The translations under genes were made by a program, and so were the position numbers. Of a stretch of 48,543 nucleotides of DNA, positions 8,660 to 16,608 are shown piece by piece. The stretch comes from Streptomyces hilarionis (GTDB lineage: Bacteria; Actinomycetota; Actinomycetes; Streptomycetales; Streptomycetaceae). The stretch spans positions 1 to 48,543 of the forward strand of contig NZ_JAHHIT010000077.1 of NCBI RefSeq assembly GCF_024539675.1. Reading direction: 5' to 3'. Each line of letters opens with the position of its first letter. Positions within the stretch are counted from its first letter, which is position 1. Under the pieces are notes generated by a model. It searched no databases. It was not told where the DNA came from and worked only from the letters and a program-made list of their open reading frames with translations.

Positions 8660-8911
8660 ATGAACGACAAGCGCACCTACGGCATGTACGCACTCGTCGC
8701 CGCGATCGTCGTGGTCGGAGCCCTGATCGTCGGCGCGTCCCTGGGGAGCCTGGTCTGGCTCGCCCTCGTGGCGGCCTGCCCGCTGATGATGTTCTTCATG
8801 ATGCGCGGCATGCGCGGCCAGGGGATGCACGGCGGCCACGACCAGCGCGACGACCGGGACGACGACCCGCTGCGCAAGCACGACCACCATGCGGGCCCGG
8901 GGCGGCCCTGA
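8660..8911 (+). CDS. Small DUF2933-like membrane protein
   Basis: The 83-aa product has two hydrophobic segments (about 8-28 and 31-47), followed by a Met-rich block (PLMMFFMMRGMRGQGMHGGH) and a charged His/Asp tail ending HDHHAGPGRP. This resembles the DUF2933 family of small metal-island membrane proteins. The Met/His content suggests copper binding or escort, but this is inference from composition and neighbours. GAAGGAGG ends about six bases before the ATG at 8660. It sits between the SHOCT protein and a copper-storage-protein relic. Confidence 0.8.
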   Translation: MNDKRTYGMYALVAAIVVVGALIVGASLGSLVWLALVAACPLMMFFMMRGMRGQGMHGGHDQRDDRDDDPLRKHDHHAGPGRP

Positions 8912-8960
8912 CTGCCCCGGGCCGGGCAGGGGGTGAGCGCCGCGGCTGCTGTGATCGCCG

Positions 8961-9123
8961 GCCGACCTGGGCCGGGTCGACCGCGGCAAGCTCACCCGCC
9001 GTATCGAGGAGTGCATCGCCTGCGCCCGGGCGTGTACGGCATGCGCGGACGTCTGCCTGTCCGAGGGCGTGGTCGGCGAACTCACCAAGCCTGCGCCGAC
9101 GAATGTTCCGCACACCCGGCCGC
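8961..9123 (+). pseudogene. Relic of a four-helix-bundle copper storage protein (Csp/DUF326)
   Basis: One frame reads ADLGRVDRGKLTRRIEECI and continues ACARACTACADVCLSEGVVGELTK (8961-9089), the cysteine-rich first helices of Csp-type four-helix-bundle copper proteins. An in-frame stop (8952-8954) cuts off any start. After LTK the protein is lost: the next recognisable family block, ACADECSAHPA (about 9089-9121), follows immediately in another frame. That block belongs to the second half of the family, so an internal deletion of roughly 40-50 residues plus a frameshift is implied. The intact protein would store Cu(I) on cysteine thiolates in the cytosol. Confidence 0.72.
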
Positions 9124-9158
9124 GCAGCGAGGGAGGTGGGCATCGGGGAAGAGCCCGG

Positions 9159-9190
9159 CCGGGGCGGGCAACACAGGTTGCCCGCCCCGG
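9159..9190. terminator. Bidirectional hairpin terminator
   Basis: A perfect 14-base stem CCGGGGCGGGCAAC / GTTGCCCGCCCCGG with the four-base loop ACAG lies between the plus-strand Csp relic and the minus-strand MFS gene. No strong T-tract follows, which is usual for Streptomyces terminators. Confidence 0.7.
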
Positions 9191-9207
9191 CGTCTACGGG
9201 CCCCGTA

Positions 9208-10503
9208 TCAGACCATGGTGGGCCGCGGCTCGGAGGCAGGAGCCCTCAGACGGCCCGTGGCGTGCAGGCCGTACAGCGCGGCCGCGCAGGCGAGGCCGAG
9301 GACGGTCAGCGAGATCCACGGCAGCGCCGGCATCCCGGCAGAGCGGGCCGCGTCGAGCGCGGCGCCGGTGAGCAGGTTCCCGAGAGTGATGCCGATGCCG
9401 CAGATGGTGTTGTAGAGCCCGTAGTGGGTGGCGACGAGCCGGTCCCCGGAGAGTCGGACGATGGTGTCCATCTCGAAGGGATAGGCGATCATCGTGCCCA
9501 CGGCCAGGAGGAGCGCGGTGAGCGTCGGCGGCAGCGCTGCGAGCAGCCACCGCCCCGCGCCGGAGTCGGGCGCCGGCACGGCGGTGGCGAGCAGCAGGGG
9601 CACGAACGCCAGGCCCATCGCCGCAAGCCCCCTCACCAGTGCCTGGCCGGGCTCGTAGCGGGCCGTGCACCAGGCGGTCACCCTCGTCTGGCCGAGGATG
9701 GTGCTCAGCCCGGACACCGCGAAGAGCACCGCCACGGCAGCGGTCCCGAACTGTCCGTCGCCGCCCAGCCGTCGCACTTCCAGCGGCAGGGACAGGTAGA
9801 CCTGGAAGGTGAGGACGTAGGAGCCGATCATGGCTGCGGAGAAGAGCAGGAACGGCCGGTTGGCGAGGATGCCGCGCCACTGGGCGAGTACGCTCCCGCT
9901 CGTTGCGCCCCGCTCCTGGCCCGCGTCCTTGCGCCGGGCCGGCAGTGCGCGGATCTGGACGATGCTGAGCAGGGCGAAGATTCCGGCTGCCACCAGGCAG
10001 GTGACGCGGAAGTCCACGCCGGTGAGCACCATGCCCGCCAAGGGGCCGAGCAGGATCCCGGCCTGGTAGAAGACGTTGAACAGAGCGAACGCCTCGACCC
10101 GACGCTCCCCCGCGTCCGCGGCGAGGTAGGCCCGTACCGCCGGGTTGAACAGCGCCCCGGCCAGTCCTGTTGCCGCCGAGGCGGCGAGCAGCGCGGTCAG
10201 CGAGTCCACCAGCCCGAGCGTGGCGAAGCCGACGGTGCGCAGGAGGCACCCGGCCACGATCATGGGCTTGTAGCCGAGCCGGTCGGCGAGCGTTCCGCCG
10301 ACCAGGAACATGCCCTGCTGGCTGAAGTTGCGTACGCCGAGGACGAGTCCGACGACCCAGCCGGCCAGCCCGAGGGTGCCGGAGAGGTGGGCCGCCAGAT
10401 AGGGCATCAGCATGTAGAAGCCGAGGTTGATGGTGAACTGATTGGCCATCAGCAACTGGACGCTGCGCTCGTAGGAGCGGACCTGTGTGAACAGCTCCTT
10501 CAC
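9208..10503 (-). CDS. MFS transporter paired with the CysK2-like enzyme
   Basis: This 431-aa membrane protein has the 12-helix pattern of a major-facilitator transporter, with the loop 2-3 signature GGTLADRLGYKP and a second-half loop TARYEPGQ. Its GTG start overlaps the stop of the PLP-enzyme gene (GTGA at 10500-10503) and follows GGAGG, so the two are translationally coupled. An enzyme and transporter so tightly joined suggest that the transporter moves the enzyme's product. In M. tuberculosis, cysK2 is likewise followed by an MFS gene (Rv0849) in the copper-responsive RicR regulon. Substrate and direction of transport are not known from the sequence. Confidence 0.9.
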   Translation of the reverse strand: MKELFTQVRSYERSVQLLMANQFTINLGFYMLMPYLAAHLSGTLGLAGWVVGLVLGVRNFSQQGMFLVGGTLADRLGYKPMIVAGCLLRTVGFATLGLVDSLTALLAASAATGLAGALFNPAVRAYLAADAGERRVEAFALFNVFYQAGILLGPLAGMVLTGVDFRVTCLVAAGIFALLSIVQIRALPARRKDAGQERGATSGSVLAQWRGILANRPFLLFSAAMIGSYVLTFQVYLSLPLEVRRLGGDGQFGTAAVAVLFAVSGLSTILGQTRVTAWCTARYEPGQALVRGLAAMGLAFVPLLLATAVPAPDSGAGRWLLAALPPTLTALLLAVGTMIAYPFEMDTIVRLSGDRLVATHYGLYNTICGIGITLGNLLTGAALDAARSAGMPALPWISLTVLGLACAAALYGLHATGRLRAPASEPRPTMV

Positions 10504-11654
10504 CGGTCCGCCTCCGGTGAGTCGGAGGCGGTCGTCGTGTCGTCTTCCGGGGCGGCTTCCTGCCGCGTGGTCTGAAGGGTGAGGGGGTCGGCCACTGCGG
10601 TGCACCGGGTCCAGCGCGTGACTTCCTTCTCGTCCAGGCGGCCGATCACGTCCGGCTCGGCGGCGGGAGGCGTGTCCAGCAGACCGTGCGCGGCGCAGTA
10701 GTCGTCGTCGTACACGGTGCCCAGGTAGCGCTGGGGGCCATCGGGGAAGATCGCCGCGATGCGGGCGTCCGCGGGCATCGTGCGCGCGAACCAGCCCGCC
10801 ACCAGGGCGACCGCGCCCACGCTCCAGCCGCCGGTGGCGTAGTGGGAGGCGGCGAGCTGGCGGCACGTCGACACCGCCTCGTGCGGGGCCACCCAGTGCA
10901 CCTCGGAGAAGTTCTCGTAGGCGACGTTGCGCGGGTAGATGCTGGAGCCCAGGCCCCGCATCAGACGGGTCCGCGCGGGCTGGCCGAAGATCGTCGAGCC
11001 GATCGTGTCCACGCCGACGACCGTCAGCTCCGGGTAGAGCTGCCGCAGGACGCGGGAGACGCCCGCGGAGTGGCCGCCAGTGCCGACGCTGCACACCAGC
11101 ACGTCGATGTGGCCCATTTCGGAGGCGAGTTCCAGGGCCAGCGGGGTGTAGGCGGCGACGTTGTCCGGGTTGTTGTACTGGTCCGGGCACCAGGAGCCGG
11201 GGTTCTGCTCCGTCAATCGTTGCACGCGCTCGCGGCGGGCCTGCTGCCAGCCGCCCGTGGGGTGGGGCTCGGAGACGACGTTGACCTGGGCGCCGTACGC
11301 GGTCAGCAACCGGGTCATGGACAACTCCAGCCCCGGGTCGGTGACCAGGGTGACCGGGTGTCCGTAGACCATGCCGGCCAGTGCGAGGCCAAGGCCCAGG
11401 GTGCCGCTGGTGGACTCGATGATCCGTCCGCCGGGCCGCAGGTCGCCACGGGCGCGGGCCCGCTCGACCATGTGGAGCCCGGGACGGTCCTTGATGCCGC
11501 CGGGGTTGAAGCCCTCCAGCTTGGCCCAGAATCCGCGCCCCGCCGAGGCCAGCGGCTGCGCCACGCGCAGCAGCGGCGTGTTCCCGACCAGTGCCGACAG
11601 TGCGGACCGGCCGGAGGGGAGGGGGTTCTTCGTCAGTGAGGTGAGTGACTGCAT
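10500..11654 (-). CDS. cysK2: CysK2-like PLP-dependent cysteine-synthase-family enzyme
   Basis: This 384-aa fold-type II PLP enzyme has the Schiff-base lysine in NPGGIKDRPG (K55), the substrate loop STSGTLGLGL (81-90, where classical CysK has TSGNTG) and the phosphate-binding loop GTGGHSAG (191-198). It has an extended C-terminus of about 60 residues beyond a canonical CysK. M. tuberculosis CysK2 makes S-sulfocysteine from O-phosphoserine and thiosulfate; the assignment here rests on gene context (MCO, LpqS-like, MFS) and family features, so another thiol nucleophile or beta-substituted product remains possible. The ATG at 11654 opens the coupled enzyme-transporter pair. Confidence 0.85.
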   Translation of the reverse strand: MQSLTSLTKNPLPSGRSALSALVGNTPLLRVAQPLASAGRGFWAKLEGFNPGGIKDRPGLHMVERARARGDLRPGGRIIESTSGTLGLGLALAGMVYGHPVTLVTDPGLELSMTRLLTAYGAQVNVVSEPHPTGGWQQARRERVQRLTEQNPGSWCPDQYNNPDNVAAYTPLALELASEMGHIDVLVCSVGTGGHSAGVSRVLRQLYPELTVVGVDTIGSTIFGQPARTRLMRGLGSSIYPRNVAYENFSEVHWVAPHEAVSTCRQLAASHYATGGWSVGAVALVAGWFARTMPADARIAAIFPDGPQRYLGTVYDDDYCAAHGLLDTPPAAEPDVIGRLDEKEVTRWTRCTAVADPLTLQTTRQEAAPEDDTTTASDSPEADR

Positions 11655-11787
11655 GCTTCGCTCTCGTTCGATGAATGCACGGTGGGGGGTGATTCATCAC
11701 GCGCCACGGCGACCGGCCCGGACCTCGGTCCGCGGTCGGTGCCGTCAGGGCGCGGCAGCCGGCCGTGCCGACTGCGGGGAGAGGGAT

Positions 11788-12216
11788 CTAGATACGCCAC
11801 CGGGACGTACGAGCAAGCGCCGCCCGGCCGCTGCGTGGTCGTCGCCGTATGCGCGCTCCGTCAAGGACGAGCGGACATCCCAGGGCGGCAGCCCCGGCGA
11901 CCACCGCTGCCGGAGCATCCGCGTCGGCGACCGGCCGCTCCAGCGCGGGGGCCGTTGAACGGACGACCGCATCCGACGTGCACTCGTGCGCGCCGTGCGG
12001 CGCGTGCGGCTGCGCCCCGCCCGACGTCACCGCCGGAGCCGCAACGGCCTCGGGCGTCAGCCTGTGGTGTTCCTCGGCGGTCCCGCCGTGCCCTACGGCG
12101 CACAGGAAGATCACCAGCAGCAGGGCGCCCCGGATCAGGGCGCCGATTCGGCGCGGCCCCAATAAGCCGCTTGGAGCACTTCGGGCGTGCGGGAGCGTTC
12201 GGGTATGGGGCGGCAC
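11788..12216 (-). CDS. LpqS/DUF6153-like small membrane-anchored protein
   Basis: The predicted 142-aa protein has one N-terminal hydrophobic segment (GALLLVIFLCAVGHGG), an extracytoplasmic His-rich stretch (HAPHGAHECTSDAVVRST), a second weakly hydrophobic region and a conserved-looking basic C-terminus ending ALARTSRWRI. The layout parallels M. tuberculosis LpqS, which lies next to cysK2 and mmcO and is copper-induced. I chose the GTG at 12216 because GGAGG lies four bases upstream. An ATG at 12270 in the same frame lacks a ribosome-binding site. It sits between the DUF6153-like gene and the cysK2-like gene, all on the minus strand. Role unknown; periplasmic-side copper binding is an inference. 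Confidence 0.62.
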   Translation of the reverse strand: MPPHTRTLPHARSAPSGLLGPRRIGALIRGALLLVIFLCAVGHGGTAEEHHRLTPEAVAAPAVTSGGAQPHAPHGAHECTSDAVVRSTAPALERPVADADAPAAVVAGAAALGCPLVLDGARIRRRPRSGRAALARTSRWRI

Positions 12217-12438
12217 AGGTCCTCCGTGCGTCCGCCGCCCTCCACACAGAGGGAGGGAAGCGGCGGGCATGGGCGGTGAGAGGGGAAGGACGCGTCGACG
12301 AACCTGGCCGGAAGGCGAGTGACCTCGGGCGAACGGGCTGGTCTCGTCGGGCGGGACACCGGTCGAGCCACCCCTGCTGCCCCTCCTGCGCGGACGGGTG
12401 CGGTGACGGAGCGACCGGGTGGGAGGACTCTGCGGTGC

Positions 12439-12888
12439 CTAGACCTGCTGTACCACGGACGCTCTCATGGCCTGCGCCGACGCCCCGTGGAGTTCGGCAC
12501 CGGAAGGACCCGGCTTCACAGTGGAACGGATGGCAGTGAACGGTTCGCGAACCGACACGGCAAAGCAGGGAGACGCCACCGTTGTCCCCTGCTGAAGCTG
12601 TCCGGAAGCGCAATGCTCGGCAGGGTGCGTCGAACCATGCCCCTCATCGTCGCCGTCTGTCGCCACGACAGCGAGGCGGGCTATGTCACCCTGGGCGCCG
12701 CGGCCCGTATCGGCCCGGTCCGTCAGGGCGGCCGCGGCGCTGGTCGACAGGTGTCCCCTGACGCCCTCGACGTGCACCCCGTGAGCGAAGAAGACACTGA
12801 AGAGCACTACGGCGAGGGCCAGTACGCGTGGCAGCCCGGCAGACACACGGGACCGCGTTGTGCACCGGGGCGACCAAGCCGTGATCAT
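12439..12888 (-). CDS. DUF6153-like small secreted/membrane protein
   Basis: This 149-aa protein has an N-terminal membrane segment (LALAVVLFSVFFAHGVHVEG) and a downstream His/Cys cluster (HPAEHCASGQLQQG...PCFAVSVREP). I see it as one of the small DUF6153-type proteins that recur through this island. TAGTAT, a good -10 hexamer, lies six bases before the ATG at 12888 with no Shine-Dalgarno, so the transcript may be leaderless. A later start around residue 16 is possible. The function is unknown. Confidence 0.6.
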   Translation of the reverse strand: MITAWSPRCTTRSRVSAGLPRVLALAVVLFSVFFAHGVHVEGVRGHLSTSAAAALTDRADTGRGAQGDIARLAVVATDGDDEGHGSTHPAEHCASGQLQQGTTVASPCFAVSVREPFTAIRSTVKPGPSGAELHGASAQAMRASVVQQV

Positions 12889-13180
12889 GCCGTGATACTA
12901 GCGGCTCGACGACGTTGATCCACCGCCTGCCCCGGAACGTCGAGCCAACGAGCCATGCGAATGGCCTGTTTGCTTCGGCGACGCCACAGTGGGCTCTCGC
13001 CGTGTCGTCCCACGTGGGCGGATCGGACGACCTGCCGCGCCCTCTCGGCCGCCCTGCCGACAGTCGGCAACCGTTGCGCCCGCCACCATCCCGCCCAGGT
13101 CCGCTCCTCGTTCGCCGCGCGCGTGACCGTGCGCACGGCCGTTGCCCGGCCACGGATCTCACGAGCACGAGCCCGAGCAC
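12889..13180. other. Gene-free stretch between the MCO terminator and the DUF6153-like gene
   Basis: Apart from the TAGTAT promoter element at about 12895-12900 (minus strand), I see no gene or conserved element. The minus frame 12885-13223 is open and reads as Arg-rich sequence without a recognisable domain, so I treat it as non-coding. It could be decayed coding DNA. Confidence 0.4.
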
Positions 13181-13216
13181 GAGCGCGGCCCCGGCCTCGT
13201 GGCCGGGGCCGCGCTC
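13181..13216 (-). terminator. Terminator downstream of the multicopper oxidase
   Basis: A perfect 16-base stem GAGCGCGGCCCCGGCC / GGCCGGGGCCGCGCTC with loop TCGT lies 17 bases after the multicopper oxidase stop. No T-tract is present. Its strength suggests that the oxidase and the downstream small-protein/cysK2/MFS genes are separate transcripts. Confidence 0.75.
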
Positions 13217-13233
13217 GCCTCACACGGGCACGG

Positions 13234-14859
13234 TCAGGCCCGGTAGGCGACGAGGGCCATCATCCCCACCTCGCCGTGGTAGACGTTGTGGCAGTGCAGC
13301 ATCCACTGCCCGGGGTTGTCGGCGTCGAACACGACGGACACCGTCTTCTTCGGCAGCACGATCGTCGTGTCCTTGCGGGCGCCGCCATCCCCGAGCTGGA
13401 ACGTGTGGCCGTGCAGGTGCATCGGGTGCCACATCCCGGTGGTGTTGACGAAGTCCAGCCGGACCCGCTGCCCCGCCTCGACGAGGAACGGGTCGGCGTC
13501 CGGGTTCTCCATGTCGAACCTCTTGCCGTTGATGGCCCAGTTGTACGTGTCCATGCCGCCGGTCAGCTCGACCCGGTGAACGACGTCTGCCTTCTTGGCG
13601 GAAAGACGCACCTCGTCGGCCGCCTTCAGAGAGGACGCGGTGAGGACCGAGCCGTCCAGTTCCCTCGGGCGGACGGAGGCGGACGGTGTGCTGCCGGAGC
13701 CGGTGCGCACCAGGGCCAGGGCGGTCGTGTTCTTGCCCTCGGCGAGTGCGACGAGCGGGAAGACGCCGTCGCCGAGGGTGACGAGGACGTCGTAGCGTTC
13801 CCCCATGCCGATGAGCAGGGCGTCGGCCTGCCGGTGTTCGACGGGGTAGCCGTCGGTGTGGGTGACGGTCATCGTGTGTCCGCCGAGCGCCACCCGGTAC
13901 GCGGTGTCGCCCCCGGCGTTGATGAAACGCAGCCGCACGCGCCGGCCCGGCTTGCCGGTGTACAGGTCCGGGTCGGCCGGAACCCTGCCGTTGATGAGGT
14001 GGTAGGGGTACTTCACGTCGCCCGCGTCGCCGCCGAGGAGGTCGCTGGTGGCGCCCATGAGCATGAACCCCATCGACATGCCGTCGCCCTCTCCGGAGGA
14101 GGACGCGGAGGGCGAGGCGCTCATCCCATCCATGTTCATGTCGCCCATGTCATGCCCGGACATGTCGTGGCCGGACATGCCGCCGGAACTGGACGAGCTG
14201 TGGCTGCCCATGCCCATTCCGCCCATGCCCTGGCGGAGTTCGGCGAGGGCCTCGTCCGGGGTGCCGGTGACGCCGTCGAGCCAGTCGTCGAGGACGATGA
14301 CCCATTCGTCGTCGTAGGAGAGCGGCTCCTTGGGGTCCTCGACGATCAGCGGTGCGTACAGGCCGCGGTCGAGCTGGACGCCGGAATGCGGGTGGAACCA
14401 GTACGTGCCGGGGTCCGCCGCGACGAAGCGGTAGGTGAAGGTACCGCCGGCGCGCACGTCCCGCTGGGTGACCATCGGTACGCCGTCCATGTCGTCGCGC
14501 AGGGCCAGGCCGTGCCAGTGGACCGACGTGGCGGTCTTGTCCGGGAGCTGGTTGGAGAGTTCGGCGACGAGGGTGTCCCCGGCAAAGATGCGGATCTCCT
14601 TGCCGGGGGCCTGTCCGTCGTAGGCCCAGGTCTTGGCTTTGACACCGCCCAGGTCGAGCGTGACAGGCGCCGCGGTCAGGGTGACCTTGCGCTCGGCGCC
14701 GGTGCCACGGCGCTTCTTCTCTGCGCCGGTGACAGCCGAACCGGAAGGGCTGACCAGAGCGGCCGGGTCCGACGAGGCGCTGTCGCAGGCGGCGAGCGCG
14801 CCGGCGCCCGCGGCGCCGAGACCTGCGAGCAGGAGGGAGCGACGATTGATGCTGTTCAC
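13234..14859 (-). CDS. Lipoprotein multicopper oxidase with Met/His-rich insert
   Basis: This probable cuprous oxidase is 541 aa from the GTG at 14859, which has GAGGA nine bases upstream. The Tat-type leader NRRSLLLAGLGAAGAGALAAC carries a lipobox with C25, so the protein should be anchored outside the membrane. All copper motifs are present: HWHG (114-117), HPHSG (156-160), HPMHLHGH (478-485) and HCHNVYHGEVGM (522-533), supplying type 1, 2 and 3 sites. An insert at about 211-269 is rich in Met, His, Gly and Ser (GHDMSGHDMGDMNMDGM) and probably binds Cu(I). The closest functional parallel is M. tuberculosis MmcO. Confidence 0.93.
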   Translation of the reverse strand: MNSINRRSLLLAGLGAAGAGALAACDSASSDPAALVSPSGSAVTGAEKKRRGTGAERKVTLTAAPVTLDLGGVKAKTWAYDGQAPGKEIRIFAGDTLVAELSNQLPDKTATSVHWHGLALRDDMDGVPMVTQRDVRAGGTFTYRFVAADPGTYWFHPHSGVQLDRGLYAPLIVEDPKEPLSYDDEWVIVLDDWLDGVTGTPDEALAELRQGMGGMGMGSHSSSSSGGMSGHDMSGHDMGDMNMDGMSASPSASSSGEGDGMSMGFMLMGATSDLLGGDAGDVKYPYHLINGRVPADPDLYTGKPGRRVRLRFINAGGDTAYRVALGGHTMTVTHTDGYPVEHRQADALLIGMGERYDVLVTLGDGVFPLVALAEGKNTTALALVRTGSGSTPSASVRPRELDGSVLTASSLKAADEVRLSAKKADVVHRVELTGGMDTYNWAINGKRFDMENPDADPFLVEAGQRVRLDFVNTTGMWHPMHLHGHTFQLGDGGARKDTTIVLPKKTVSVVFDADNPGQWMLHCHNVYHGEVGMMALVAYRA

Positions 14860-14951
14860 CGTAGGGAGTCCTCTTCTCTGAGTGCGCGGCGTCGCGTAAG
14901 GGCGGGACGCCATGGCTGCGGACGGTTCCCGGACGCGCCGGGAGTCGCGGC

Positions 14952-15434
14952 CTATATGCGCAGCTGAGAAAGGACGGAGAGCTCGGGCGGGGCCCGTTCG
15001 GCGGACCGGGTGGTCGCGGGATCGCGGGAGGGCAGCAGCCGCATCGCGGCGCTCGCGGAGAACGCCTCCCTCGGCGGGGAGAGTTCGACTGTCTCGACGC
15101 CCGCGGCCCCGCAGTGCTGGACGCCGTCCGAGCAGGACAGGGCGTTGTCCGCGTGCAGGGCCGGGGTGGCCGTCGCTGCCGGCCGCGCGTCCGGACGGAA
15201 GCGGATCGCATCCGGCGAGGAGGTGACGGGGTGGCCTTCGTGGTCGGCCATCGCCGCCGTCACCATCCCAGCCATGGGCATGGGCGCCATGGCCCGGGGG
15301 CCGGTCACCGCGGTCGAGTCATGGTGGACGAGGACGGCGAGCGCGGCGCAGAGGGCCACCAGCACGCCGAGTGCCGAGCGGCCTGCGTTTCGGGCGGGTG
15401 CCGGTCTGCGGCATCGCCCCGCGCGTTCCTCCAC
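14952..15434 (-). CDS. DUF6153-like small membrane protein
   Basis: The 160-aa product has a basic N-terminus, one membrane helix (ALGVLVALCAALAVLVHHD), a Met-rich stretch (RAMAPMPMAGMVTAAM), a DNALSCSDGVQHC block and the C-terminal tail PPELSVLSQLRI, the same type of tail as the protein at 20987-21451. The GTG start at 15434 follows GGAGA by about eight bases. It is divergent from the DUF5134 gene, and the palindromic CsoR-type operator at 15479-15495 lies 45 bases upstream, so copper control in both directions is plausible. The molecular role is unknown. Confidence 0.72.
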   Translation of the reverse strand: MEERAGRCRRPAPARNAGRSALGVLVALCAALAVLVHHDSTAVTGPRAMAPMPMAGMVTAAMADHEGHPVTSSPDAIRFRPDARPAATATPALHADNALSCSDGVQHCGAAGVETVELSPPREAFSASAAMRLLPSRDPATTRSAERAPPELSVLSQLRI

Positions 15435-15478
15435 CTGGTCCGTCTCCCGTCACCCGGCGTCTTGAGCAGTCCGACTCT

Positions 15479-15495
15479 ATACCCCGTGGGGGTAA
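15479..15495. promoter_or_regulatory. CsoR-type operator in the divergent promoter region
   Basis: ATACCCCGTGGGGGTAA is a 17-base inverted repeat (ATACCCC-N3-GGGGTAa, one mismatch in the outermost pair). This is the pattern of Streptomyces CsoR operators, from which the repressor leaves when it binds Cu(I). It lies between the divergent DUF6153-like (minus) and DUF5134 (plus) genes. Confidence 0.75.
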
Positions 15496-15605
15496 AGGCG
15501 GGAAGCGGCCGCCGGGGCGCCGAGTCACGCCTCTGACACTGAGCACGTTTCCACTGCGTCCCGTACTAAGTGCTAAGAGGAATAGCAGATGACGGAAGGT
15601 CGAAG

Positions 15606-16517
15606 ATGGGAAATCTGACACTGAGCTGGACCATGGCGACCGTCGCCGCCCTGGTGGGCGCCGTCAGCGCGGTCCGGATGCTGACCACCGACGGCGAAGC
15701 CCGTTTCGCGGCCGGCGGGGACCTGCTGATGGGTGCGTGCATGGCCGTCATGACCCTGCCCGCGACGGCCGCCTGGTACGCCGGGTTCGGCATGTGGTGG
15801 GCGGCGGCCTTCGGGCTTCTCGGTCTCGGCGGCATCACGCTTGCGGTCAGGCAGACGCGCGAGGGCGGCTGGAAGCAGGGCCGCCACTGGGTGCATCTCG
15901 TCGTGGGCAGCTTCGGCATGGTGATCATGACGCTGGCCATGACGAGCACGCCGTCGGGGCCGGTGCTCGCACTGGGCGGCGGGCGCCACATGGCCGGCAT
16001 GCCAGGGATGGCAGGCATGGCCGGCATGGCAGGCATGGACGATATGACGGACGCCCAGCACACGGGCATGGAGGGCATGGACCACACCGGGGGCATGGAC
16101 CACACGGGAGGCATGGCCATGCCGGGGATGGAGGGGCCCGGCGCGACGACATCCCACGCCGGCGTCGACGCCGCCGGATCGTCGCCCTCTGTCTGGCGTT
16201 TCGTTGTCGCCGCGCTCGCCGTCTACTTCCTGCTGTCGATCGCCGCGTCCGTCTGGGCGCGCGTTCGCGGCACCGACAGGAACAGCGTCTCGAACGGTCG
16301 GCGGCGCGGCTGGGGCCGCTGGCTGCTGAGCATGCCGGACACGGTCGTCGTCTTCCTGGCGTCGCTGACGATCTCGGTGTGGGACAAGGCCCGCACGGCG
16401 GAGCGGGGACGTCACGGTCGGCGCCGCAGGCTCGGCGCCACCCCCGAGGCGGCCCTCGCCGCCCACATCGGCATGGGCGGGACCATGTCGGCGATGCTGC
16501 TGCTGATGGCCGTGTGA
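15606..16517 (+). CDS. DUF5134-family Met/His-rich membrane protein
   Basis: This 303-aa protein begins with four or five transmembrane segments (about 5-25, 35-50, 52-75, 98-115). Then comes a long Met/Gly/His-rich loop (about 120-180, runs such as GMAGMAGMAGMDDM and GMDHTGGMDHTGGM), a further transmembrane segment (about 199-216) and a basic C-terminal domain. The family is found in actinobacterial copper clusters. The Met-rich loop suggests Cu(I) capture at the membrane, an inference from composition. The start at 15606 follows GGAAGG. It is transcribed toward copZ-copA from the CsoR-type operator upstream. Confidence 0.82.
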   Translation: MGNLTLSWTMATVAALVGAVSAVRMLTTDGEARFAAGGDLLMGACMAVMTLPATAAWYAGFGMWWAAAFGLLGLGGITLAVRQTREGGWKQGRHWVHLVVGSFGMVIMTLAMTSTPSGPVLALGGGRHMAGMPGMAGMAGMAGMDDMTDAQHTGMEGMDHTGGMDHTGGMAMPGMEGPGATTSHAGVDAAGSSPSVWRFVVAALAVYFLLSIAASVWARVRGTDRNSVSNGRRRGWGRWLLSMPDTVVVFLASLTISVWDKARTAERGRHGRRRRLGATPEAALAAHIGMGGTMSAMLLLMAV

Positions 16518-16608
16518 GAAGCAGCGAGCCGTCGAGATCCATTAAGGAACATAGCGGCACGGGGGCGTCCGTGTGACGATCCACCGTGGGCCGCGTCACA
16601 CGCCTGGA

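Noticed and set aside
12885..13223. Arg-rich minus-strand frame upstream of the DUF6153-like gene
   Set aside because: It runs through the MCO terminator, has no domain or ribosome-binding site and has shadow-like composition.
15970..16130. DNA-level tandem repeat array
   Set aside because: The repetition (GGCATGGC-type) is explained by the Met/Gly-rich coding sequence of the DUF5134 gene and is imperfect.
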